Source: Leguminivora glycinivorella (lineage: Eukaryota > Arthropoda > Insecta > Lepidoptera > Tortricidae). Taken from it: 64,000 bases of DNA. Numbering within the stretch: the first letter of the stretch is position 1; every line of letters starts with the position of its first letter. Positions 1 to 12,200 of this stretch are shown piece after piece. The notes under the pieces were generated by a model that ran no database searches, was not told where the DNA came from, and saw only the letters and a program-made list of their open reading frames with translations. Made by a program: the position numbers and the translations under genes. The DNA is taken from contig NC_062974.1 in assembly GCF_023078275.1 (NCBI RefSeq), forward strand, positions 28,167,033 through 28,231,032, read 5' to 3'.

Positions 1-206
1 AGTAGATACCACACAAGATATTGCTTTATGTACACACACACAGCATTGTGTACCCAAAGTGGAGAGCCATTGGGATTATGTAATTAAAAAAATCTTGTTT
101 CACACGGTAAACTTGTTCTTATTCTTATACACATTTTCCAGTCAGTGCCATATATTCATTAGCTATTTAATAAATAATTTCCTTAAAAAATCCTTACCTA
201 CTCCAG

Positions 207-3200
207 CTGCTGTGTAGACACGGTAGCAGCCATGCATGTGAAAGGCGATGCCATCATCCACTACGGCCACAGCTGCTTCTCCAAGTGGAATATTCCGGTG
301 TTCACGGTACTGCCTAAACAGAGTCTAAACGTGGAAGCTGCTTTGACAATGCTGAAGGAAAACCCCAGCTTTGTTGATGAGAAACTTTGCTTGTTTTATG
401 ATGCAGAGTTTTATCAATGTAAAGGTAAACAAAGTCCTGATGTAACTTTGATAGATTATGTGTGGAGTAAGAGTCACAGAACTCACAGAATTTCCTTTTT
501 TCCAGGCAGACTAGATTTTGAATATCTATAAAAACAGAATCACTTCTGACATTGACCCACTAAAATGCTTATCAAGTCATCTTTTAATTTTTCAATATTA
601 ACATTGTGGTACTTGTAACTATTTTATTTTACCAAAAACTTTGTGACTTTGAAGGTGCAGGTTATTAAAAACATCTTTTTTTGGAAACACATTTTCATAA
701 CAATGCTTCAAAATTAAAACCATAATCATACATTTTGAGTCAACTGAAGTTATTTCTTAGCCACAATCTTAGAGCCGTATATCTATTTCCACAGAAAACC
801 TGACAAAAGCCTGGTTCACACACTACCCCAACCACTACATAGCCGACATTTCTATAGAAGAGCAGGACCACAGGTTTCTGGGCAGAGTGGTCCGGGACGC
901 GAGTGGCCAGGCGCATGCTAGTGAAGTCCTCAAGGACTGTGTCTGCATCTATTTGGGCTCGAAAGGACAAACATTGTTTAATTATACTATATCTGTTGCA
1001 GGTAAGAGATTTTCCCATATTCCTTTATTTATTTAAATCATAAACATGGATAGGCGTGAGTTGTCAGAATAGCAAGCCATGTAAGGTCCCAAATTTCCGA
1101 CACCTTTCTATGTTAAAATCTTCATTGGAGTCCTAAAGTAGCAGAGATTAAGACGATACGGTAGGGGTCAATTCTCCATACAAACACTCTCGACTATTTC
1201 CTCCCTGGTTTTTGAAGATAGAGCAATGATTTTTTCAACACAGATTGTTATTATTTTTATCTGTGTCGGATCGTTTTGATTTTTTTGATATTCTGCTTTT
1301 TAAAGACTCTAGAGCCAATCAAAAATTTCCAAAAATGGCCTTTTTTATTGTGGCGCAAAAAAAGGTGTGATACTCAAGATTGGTAACAATTAACCAAAAA
1401 GGCTAAACGGTCCGACATAGATTAGTTCATTGTTATTCAGATTCTCAAATTTCGTTCCGATTGATTAAGTTTTGAAGGAGGAAAGAGTCGAGAGTGGAAC
1501 CTCGATTTTAAAGATTTTTTTGAAATATCTTTTGACCGAGTTGTTCTTAATGGACAATTTTTTTTCGATAAATCTAGTTAATAACACTTGTATTTTTAAC
1601 TGAAATTCCCAAGTTGAAAGGGGGGCTCCTTTCCATTTTAGCATTTTCGCTACCGTATCCTCTTAACAAATCTCAATTTTTGCGGCTATACACACTTATG
1701 AGCTTGACTTTGTGTTACCTCCACATCCTATTTGCTGAAAGAGCATCATGATCAAACTCACTTAGAATTGGAACTAGATTAGGCGATTAGAATACTTAAG
1801 TGCTTAAGGCTCGACGACCTTTTTCGATTGTATGTACCGTAACGTAAGTACGCGTACTTTAAAACCGCCGCGCATAGTCGTCGACGATCCAACCGGTTTG
1901 AAATCTTTAAGTACGCGTACTTGCTCGTAAGTCTATCACCCACTTTAAAGAAAGTTTTCTTTCGAATCATTGAGCTGGCATGTTTATTTTTTTTTACTTT
2001 TCATTCCACAGCAAAAGAATGGTATCTCCTAGACCCCGGCATAACCCTGTCCCGTATGGACGAAACCTCCTGGTTCAAGCGCCGTCGCTTCCTCGTGGAG
2101 AAGTGTAAGGACGCCACAGTGATCGGCATCCTGGTGTGCCAGCTCGGAGCCAACACCAAGGACATCATCTCGAGGCTAAAGCAGCTGTGCAAAGTTAATG
2201 GGAAGAAGAGTTACATCGTGTCTGTTGGCAAGCCCAATGTTGCTAAGTTGGCTAATTTTCCTGAGGTAAGTTGCTTTTATTAGAGGAATGGTAAATACAA
2301 ATACAAAATACATACAATACTTGTTTTTGGTGTAGTGTAAAAATGTACGATAATAATAATAAAAAAATCGCATACCTACTTCAGACTGTCGCATTAGTAC
2401 ATGAAATACGATGCAACTGCGGAAAAATTAAGTTCGAAAAACGAGTAGCGATAAATCAAATCGACACGAGTTACGAATTTCCTTTTCGCGCGTGTATCAT
2501 ATGACATTTTTCAGTACAGGTGGCCCTCCGAAGTTTCGACCTGACAAGAAATGAACTACTTCTCGCACTAGTGCGTAAAAAAACCGGCCAAGTGCGAGTC
2601 GGACTCGCCCACCGAGGGTTCCGTACCTACAAAACTATTAGGTACTTTTACGTTACTCACATAAGTCTAAAGACTGGGCTAGGCTAGAAGTATAGGTTCT
2701 CTAATGAGCATAATAAAATTGTGTTTAGCGCCACCTCTCGACGAATTCGCGAACTAATTAGCACAGCTTGCGTGAGGTCTTTTATAATGTTAACCAAATT
2801 CAACATTTTTTATTTTATTTTAAAGTAGGTGTTTTATGTAAAATTTCGTACACTAAAGTTATCCAGCCGATAAAGTTCGTTTGTCCCTTTCTATCACACC
2901 AATACGTCGGAAAGGGACAACCGAACTTTATCGGCTTGATAACTTAGTGTACGTTTATGAATAACGGGGTGAGTATTACCGTACTGTAAAAATGTAATGT
3001 ATACGGATTAATGAATTTAATATAGATAGGTAATTATTGATATGTGGCAAAACGAAGGAAATTGTTTACACCTTCGCAATAAGTATCTAATGATATTTTT
3101 TTAATTTACCATGTTACTTCACGTACCTACTTAGGTACTTATTTTAAAAACTCTAAAAATGTCTATTGAGTTTCTGTCGCAGACCACCATGTGGCTTCTG

Positions 3201-6200
3201 CATATTCTGCGCTGTGATAGAGTTGCCATAGTAGGTATGTATATATTGTATAATAGGCAACAAGAGGCAAAAAACATATTGTGCTAAAATATTTAAAATA
3301 CCTACAGTCATTTCCGAAACGTGTGAATTCATGTCAATACTTTCTTTTATCAGTAATATTACACGGAGTAGGTAAACGTTTCGTGGCAGCGGCAGCGCAC
3401 ACTGCAGAGAGCGCACGTGGACACCGGCGCGGCGCCACAGAATATATAATAGCACAAGTAAAGAAGGCCCACTGCTTTGATGTTTCCGAAATGCCGCCTT
3501 TTTAAATACCTACAACATTCTTACAAAGAAACGAGCCGCACGTGCGCGGCGTCCGGTGATAGGGTTACCAATGGATCCAAACGAATTAATACTCACATCT
3601 CACATTAAATGTTATATTATTATATTCAAGTCTTGAGTACTTTCTAGGTATATACGCTGTATTTATATATTTTTGTTCAAGGTTCCAACATCACAAGCCT
3701 TATTGAACTTTTCCGTGGGACTTAATCAGTAGTAGATCTGTATAAGAATATCTTTTGGTATTTATTTTATTCAATATGTCTATTTAATTAAGTATTATTA
3801 GCCATTCCACCCGCGGACATCGCTTAAAAAACCTCGCGACGTAAAGTAACAATAGAAAGTGCGAACGTGCATTCCGTGAGAATGTGCGCCACCCCTGAGT
3901 AGGCCGCGAACTCGCGGCCACAGCTCGCGGCCGCCAGGATATACTTGTAGCGCGGCGATAGGATAGCGGAGTGAGCCGCCCCTGGCGGCGCCAGCGGACG
4001 CGTCTGTGTGCGTGAGCTAGGTATGCATACAACTTCAACTGCTGTAGGCACCGCCCCCCCCCCTCAGCGCGTCCTCTGCGGCGCGGCGATAATCACCTAG
4101 CCCTAAGGCCCTGGTTTCTCTGGCCCGTCACACGCGCCCGGCGGCGTTTGGATGTGATGTGAGCCGCGTGTGCCGCTGTGCCACACGCTGTCGGTCGCGG
4201 GTGCGTGGGTTTTCTGACCCTTGGTCACCCGTCGTCGGCGACGGAACTCAGAAGCTCTGGTAGACTGATTTTTGAACTGTTGTGTTGTGCTCTGATCAAA
4301 ATGAATGCAAAAATACTTACATTGTAATTCTTAGAGGAAGAAGATTATACGCGACTTAATCCGTTTCCATATAAATATTGATATTACCCAAAAAAAGAGA
4401 CAGTCAAACGATATTTTTGTATGAAACCGGCAAAAAGAAAGTGAAATTTTTAACTTGGTACTCAAACACTTGCATTGTAGTAAAGAAAAATTTACATCAT
4501 ATATTCGATTCAGTATATCGAAAACAGTTCACAGAAGTACAATTCATCCATTGAATTACTATGTACTAACATACTAGAAATTACACCCCAAACAAAGTCT
4601 GTGCTCCGGCCGGCACCGCGCGGCGCATGCGTGGGGAGGTACCGTGTCATACTCATACTCATTTATTTATAATATTGTTACATATTACACGTCACAATTG
4701 ATTTAGGTACATAATTATTATATGGTATATTAAAATTAAAATTAGAGTAAGACGACCAATGACCACCTAGACGCGACACTCTTAGTGTAGACCTTTTTTT
4801 ATACTTTTTGTAAAATACTAACCCCCTTATTCATAAACGCACACTAAAGTTATCAAGCCGATAAAGTTCGTTTGTCCCTTTTCGGCGTATTGGTGTGATA
4901 GAAATGTGATTATGTTAAATTATGAATAAGGGGGTAAGTAGTTTAATTTTAGCACTATCATACATTGTGCTATGTTTAAGTTCTACTAAGTGAAACAAAA
5001 ATACATTATTGATTTTTTTCATATACCTACTTTAATTGCCCTTGAAGAAAATCATAGGTTATTATTGTATGAAAATATCGATTGCAACTCGTGTTAGAAC
5101 TGTGTAGTATTCATAATTATAACGTGAAATAAATTTAACATTTCTCTTTTATATATTACAAACAGAATATAATCACAATTACTATACTTCATTACCTACA
5201 TGTCAAGTCTGTGCGATTATGATGCGATTAATCTATGATTTCGTTCAACAAAATGGCAGCGATAGCTTCGCGTTTGAGGAGCGCGTCCCTTCATTGAAAT
5301 AATTACTTAAATAAAGATCGATTAACATAGCGTGTATACTAACCGATGCAGCGGTGTTTATTCAGGCATCAAGCAGTTTCTAGGTCCTGTACCTAAAAAG
5401 ACAGCCCCTCTTAAAGAGTTGGATGGCACTGTCATTACAGATAGCCGCCGTCAACTCGGACGATGGGTGGAACATTACACCGAGCTCTATTCGAATCCGG
5501 TTGCTATTGACTCAGGGGCCTTACTTCACACGCCAAAGTTAGGAACCTGGTTCGGACTAGATGCACCACCCACTTTAGAGGAATTTCACAAGGCTGTCAA
5601 GCAGCTGAAACGTGGAAAGAGTCCAGGCAGTGATGGCGCTCAAGCCGACGTCGTAAAGCTCGAGTGTGTGGTTGTGTTTAAGTTCTACTAAGTGAAACAA
5701 AAATACATTATTGATTTTTTTCATATACCTACTTTAATTGCCCTTGAAGAAAATCATAGGTTATTATTGTATGAAAATATCGATTGCAACTCGTGTTAGA
5801 ACTGTGTAGTATTCATAATTATAACGTGAAATAAATTTAACATTTCTCTTTTATATATTACAAACAGAATATAATCACAATTACTATACTTCATTACCTA
5901 CATGTCAAGTCTGTGCGATTATGATGCGATTAATCTATGATTTCGTTCAACAAAATGGCAGCGATAGCTTCGCGTTTGAGGAGCGCGTCCCTTCATTGAA
6001 ATAATTACTTAAATAAAGATCGATTAACATAGCGTGTATACTAACCGATGCAGCGGTGTTTATTCAGGCATCAAGCAGTTTCTAGGTCCTGTACCTAAAA
6101 AGACAGCCCCTCTTAAAGAGTTGGATGGCACTGTCATTACAGATAGCCGCCGTCAACTCGGACGATGGGTGGAACATTACACCGAGCTCTATTCGAATCC

Positions 6201-9200
6201 GGTTGCTATTGACTCAGGGGCCTTACTTCACACGCCAAAGTTAGGAACCTGGTTCGGACTAGATGCACCACCCACTTTAGAGGAATTTCACAAGGCTGTC
6301 AAGCAGCTGAAACGTGGAAAGAGTCCAGGCAGTGATGGCGCTCAAGCCGACGTCGTAAAGCTCGAGTGTGTGGGTCCGCTCCTTCATAGTCTGTTGAGGA
6401 AATGCTGGGAGGAAGGAAAATTTCCACAAGATTATGCGCGATTCTAATATCGTCACACTGTACAAGGGGAAGGGAGACCGTGGTGATTGCAACAATTACC
6501 GGGGAATCTCTCTCCTTAATATTGTAGGCAAGTTATTTGGTCGAGTAGTACTGTCAAGATTACAGCAACTTGCTAATCGCGTATATCCCGAAAGTCAGTG
6601 TGGATTCCGTTCCCAGCGTTCCACGACAGACATGATCTTTACACTTCGGCAAATCCAGGAAAAGTGTAGAGAACAGAGGACACCATTGGTTGTTGCATTC
6701 GTTGATTTGAATAAAGCCTTCGACACGGTCAGCCGTGAAGGTCTTTATGCTGTACTGGAACACATCGGATGCCCACCAAATCTCTTGAGACTTATAGAGT
6801 CTTTTCACGAGGGTATGCGGGGAGCAGTGGTGTTCGACGGCGATGTGTCTGACCCGTTCTCTGTGCGTCGAGGTGTTCGGCAAGGCTGTGTCCTTGCACC
6901 TACCCTGTTTGGTATATTCTTCTCGTTGCTGCTCAAAACTGCTTTTGGCGACAACCAACAGGGTATCCATCTGCATACAAGAGCTGACGGTAAACTGTAC
7001 AACGTTTCCTTGCTAAAATCTAAACGAAAGCGAGACGACTTATTCGTTGACAGTTTGCTGTTTGCCGACGACGCAGCCTTCGTCGCCACATCGCAGTCAG
7101 AGCTCCAGAGTATTATGGATAAGTTTTCCCGTGCCTGTGCCCTGTTCTCTATGTCCATCAATCCCCGGAAAACTGTTGTGCTGGCTCAAGGGTGCGCGGA
7201 AACACCGATGATAATGTTGGATGGCGCTCCGCTGGAGTCAGTCGACAAGTTTTGTTACCTCGGGTCGACAATAGCTAATAACCTTTCTCCGGATGTAGAA
7301 ATCGACGTTCGAATCGGAAAAGCCGCGACGATGTTTGGGAAGTTGAGTACAAGAGTATGGCAAAATAAACACCTAACAAGGAAAACTAAGACAATAGTCT
7401 ATCAAACCTGCATCCTAAGCATACTCTTGTACGGGGCTGAGACTTGGATATCGTACGCCAAGCACGAGCGTCGACTCAACGCATTCCACATGCGCTGCAT
7501 CCGGAATATTTTAGGCATAAATTGGAAAGACAAGGTCACGAACGAGAGGGTGCTTGAGATTGCTCAGCTGCCCAGCCTCTATGCGCTGCTAAAGCAGAGA
7601 CGCTTGCGCTGGCTGGGGCGTGTGCATCGAATGCAACCTGCTCGTTTGCCACGGCGTGTCATGCTTGGTGCCATAGCTGATGCCAAAAGGAACGTTGGTC
7701 GGCCAATGTTACGTTATAAAGATTGCACCAAACGTGACATGCACGCATTTGGCATCCCGGTCCACACATGGGAAAAGCTTGCCGAGGACAGGGACAAACT
7801 GGTATTCGACGGACGCAAAATCCACGACAACTCTTGGTTTGCGACACTCGCAAGCAAGCGCGCCAAGCGTCATCAGCGCGATACGTGTTCGTCGAGTGCA
7901 CACTTCACCTGCCCGAGTTGTGGTCGTGTTTGTCGCTCCCGTATTGGCTTACATAGTCATGAAAAACGATGTCGCCCCTCTTGACACTGCTTCTGTAGTC
8001 TGTTATAGACTTTGAGGCCGATTATACTAACCGATTAAATGTGACACGTCAGTTTTATTCGATTTTCTCGTATGGCTTAAACAGCATCTTGTTGCGCAGG
8101 AAGGCATTTTTACATTTTATTTGTGTGCAGGCAGAAACATAAGTCCAATGAACTTATGTTTGTAGCGCAAACGTTTTGCTCGCAGTGTCCTCTCTAGTAT
8201 TACCTCAATGAGTTCATCATTATCTTTAGTCATGGGGTCTCATCCGGAACAGTGCAAAATTATTTCCAAATAGAAGTCATAGATGGCGCTAAGTGTCACG
8301 ATTGACGATTATTATTTTTTTATCAACTAGATTTAAAGGTATTTGAAGCGTCATAAATTAAGTACATTATAAATTAAATACAAACATCGATGACAACACA
8401 AATTTAATGCATTATTTTAGAAATTTTCAAAGAAATAATATCACGTAATATATTGCTACTGACTATGACGCAACAACGTGAACAACCTGCGCGCGACAGT
8501 ATCGAGCTACCTAAATTTTATTGCATATTGTCACTAGATGGAGCTGCCACTATCTACAGTATACTGCCAACGAAATGGTGCGATTGTGTGCGTTCCGTTC
8601 ATTGAGTTATATGTACTACGTACTATAGGCGACGTTGCCAGACGGAAACTCTGCACAAGCTGACAGATGCGCGGAGTGCGCGAAGCGGTAATTTACGCGT
8701 AGAGTAGTAAGTCCACCATCAGATGTGACACATTATTATATTCCGCCTGTCAAAATTATTTATTTATTTATTTACAACTTAAAAAATACAAAGTAAGCGA
8801 TCACTGCCGCCCATGGACACCCGAAACACCAGGGGTGTTGGAGGTGCGTTGCCGGCCTTTAAGATGGGTGTACGCTCTTTTCTTGAAGATTTATCTTCTT
8901 CTTTAAAATACAAATATATACTTATATATATATAATAATATATATATATAGTGCGGTCAGTTTTTTTGGACAAAGCGTATCCATTGTTCTCTTTTTTCAT
9001 GACCAGGCCAAAGAAAACAGCAAAAAGTGAGCGTGCTAAAAATACAATTTTACTCAATAACTATTAACAATCAATAAACAAATTAACTTTTTTTTATATT
9101 ATAGTAACATAATTCATAAAGTAGTAAGTAGTTACCTAATAATTTTCCAAATTGAAATAAATATATTTCGCAAATCTATTAGAGGTGAAACACATTAGTA

Positions 9201-12200
9201 GGAACAATGAAAATGGCACATCTGCGTGGTTAACTTTTTAGTCTATGATTGCGTCACCAAAATCGCGGAAGCCTCGCTCCCGCTCGCGTGTTCGTAGAAT
9301 ATTCAGCTGTCGTGTCGGCCGATAATATTTGTTTGTGTGCGTTAATAATGTAGGTATACGTTTGTAGTAGTGTGCGTGACAAAAATGTCGTCTATTAAAC
9401 AGCTGCCAATGATCGAAATTCAAATTAGTTGAACAATTTCCATTGAAAAAAAAAGTTTGTAATGCATCGGTCCGAATTGCGGATACTAGTTTTATCATCT
9501 TTTAGTAGATATAATTGAATGTAAAATTATTTATTTTGCCTGACACTCTTGAGTATTTTTTTATGCCGTTATTTTAATTTTACAATATAATATTTGGAAT
9601 ATAGTGCTTTATAATTATTAAATATAAAACATTTTTTAAATACTTTTTGATACAAAATCATACTTCATTGATTTGGAACAACGCTTTTTATCGGACCTAC
9701 ATCCGACACTATCGGAAGCGTTTATCGGATGTAGGATGTCGATCTGACACCCGATATCGGATCGGATAATGTGAAAACGGCCTAAGCATTCACCGTTAGT
9801 GCGTTTTCACATTATCCGATCCGATATCGGATGTAGGACCGATATCCCATACACTGAAGCCGCCATCTTTGATTTTTGCCTTTGAAATCCTTCCGACATT
9901 TGCCACATGCACGACCGATGCGATGCATGCGAAATCAAACCTTATCGATATGGAAGTATGAGACGCGACGATTGCCGACTGGCTAGGATTTCCGAACGCA
10001 CACGAATGCGCGCTCGGTCGCCGATCTGCGGCGGAGTGGGCCAAGACCTCGACGCGACGCCGTCAGCAACTAAGTACTACCTAGGTACTTATAAATAGTC
10101 AAGAGCGTTTGTATGGAGAATTAACTCCTCCTGTATCGTCTTAAGGATGAAATGTAATAATATTCATTTCTATATTTCTAAGTAACTACGCGCCTGCTTT
10201 CGAGTGCTTTAAATTTTAACAAATCAATGCATCCTTTGGTCGGGGGCTGGGGCCTCTCAACTCAAGGTCGCCGGCGCGCGGCGCCGTGGTCGCGGGGCGC
10301 GGGGCGTGGGGTGCGGGGTGGGGCGCCGCGGATCTCGTTCATTCAATTCCGCTTGCATGTGTTGCGGACAGAGCGAGTATATTATACGTACGCGGCGAGC
10401 ACACATACAAGCCGCACGGCAACGCCATCTAGTAATGTTCGACTTTAAACGTCCATGTGACGTTATAGGTTTAGTGCGTGATAGCTAAAACAGATGTCGC
10501 AAGATGTTGCAGTTTGATGACTATTTCGACGTAGGATACTGATAAGAGTTTTGTTGGCCACGCGTGGCTACTAGCGCCATCTAGCTCTTTGAATGTGGAT
10601 TAAATTTAGCCTACAGGTCTAGAATACTTAGGACGGTGCCCATTTTTAGTATGGGATTAGGTATCTGTACTAGTATTATTTGATCTGTGCTTTAGTGAAG
10701 TCAGTCATTTTCCATATCAAGACGCCACCCGCCGTCCGTTGCTATTGTACAAAACGAATACAGACCGTCGCGTGCGGCGTGTGACCTTCGCCCGTCGAAC
10801 CACCCGCCGCCGGCAACGTTTCAAAGAAACCACCCTCAAACATTTCCGAACAAAACATTCGAACGTCGTCAGTCGCGGACCCGCGTATAAAACCACAAAA
10901 CGTTCTATGAACATTGGTCAAGTGCGAGTCGGTTTTCGACTTTTCCATACAAAGAACTCATGAGCGCCTGAACGACTGTGATGGCAAAGTTAACTTTTCG
11001 CACTTTCAAGACTACGTATATATCTCGGAAACGATAAGAGATAGAGCAAATTGGACTTCAGATTTGGGCTGTCGTTGGTACAAATGCTATGTTTTCGTCA
11101 ACAGAGACCTTTTTTTGGACCGATTTGAACAAAATTTTGCTCAGTCCACTTACAAACGGTCTTAAGCGCCTCCTTTTTAGTAGGAACTTAAGTCATTTTG
11201 GCAAACGAAAAAAAAAATTGAACAATTTCTAAAAAGAATAAGACAGAAATGAATTTCTTTCTACCTGTCCATCACGCTTACAAAATTTTAAGACGTTTAG
11301 TAACTGCTTGCAGCGTCAGTGGGTGAAAATCTTAATTTGAGTTTTTTTCTCGTAAGTCCGACTTACGCTTGACTGTAGATTTCTAATAGGTTTTCCTGTA
11401 ATCTACAGGTAGAGGGCTATCTCGTGTATTTTTTTGAAAATTTTACGCTAAGTAGTTTCGGAGATAAGGGGGGGGAATGGTCATTTTTTGTCTATTTTCT
11501 TAAATTACTTCTAAAATACCAAAATTAAAAATTAAAAAAAAATATATTTCAAATGCTCATAAAATGCTCTTTCATTTCATATATAACACAATATAGTTTT
11601 AATAACTTTGATTTTTAATTTTCAAGTTTACCCCCCAAAAGTGACCCCTATGATAAAATTTCATTTAATTAAATTACATGTCCGTCTTTGGGCCACAGGT
11701 TTACATACGTGTGCCAAATTTCAAGTAAATCGGTCCAGTAGTTTCGGAGAAATCGGCTGTAACAGAGGGACAGACAGACACACGAGTGATCCTATAAGGG
11801 TTCCGTTTTTCCTCTTTGAGGTACGGAACCCTAAAAAGCGCCATCTGTACTGAAATAGTACATTACGATACAAGTGCGTAAAAAAGGAAGTTCGAAACGA
11901 GTGGAGATAAAGTAAAAGTATTAAAACACGACCGAAGGGAGTATTTTAAATCGACACGAGTTACGAATTTCGCACGTGTATCGTACGACGTTTTTCAGTA
12001 TAGATGGCCCTCCGAAGTTTCGACCTGACAAATGATGAACCACTTCTCGCACTAGTGCGTAAAAAAAACACCATCTGTACTAAAAATATTTACTACAGAA
12101 TAATCATTGTTTCTTTTCAGATTGACATCTACGTAATGGTAGCCTGCCCTGAAAACGATCTCTACAGCAACCGCGACTTCTACAAACCCATAGTGTACCC

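Larger units (their letters stand above)
2266..12120 (+). other. Large repeat-filled last intron of DPH2
   Basis: This 9.9-kb intron (donor GTAAGT at 2266, acceptor TTCTTTTCAG ending 12120) contains two foldback elements (2847-2970, 4821-4935), two copies of the CCATCTGTACTGAAA element, a duplicated 5'-truncated LINE (4973-8035), a LINE tail (8757-8895), an inverted element (9685-9905) and a long interspersed repeat (10917-11835). GC-rich patches occur at 3800-4260, 4595-4640 and 10225-10400. The remaining AT-rich sequence shows no coding signal. The second CCATCTGTACTGAAA copy ends about 33 bases before the acceptor of the last exon. Confidence 0.75.

Noticed and set aside
3784..4051. Two overlapping minus-strand frames of 75-84 residues
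   Set aside because: Arg/Ala-rich frames produced by the GC-rich patch; no conserved motif and no splice context.
5332..5691. Separate gene of 119 residues
   Set aside because: It is the first copy of the 702-bp duplication of the LINE fragment and is cut off by host flank.
12004..12120. ATG at 12004 as a gene start for the last DPH2 part
   Set aside because: The stretch before 12121 is mobile-element sequence; the acceptor CAG at 12118-12120 and homology begin exactly at the exon.
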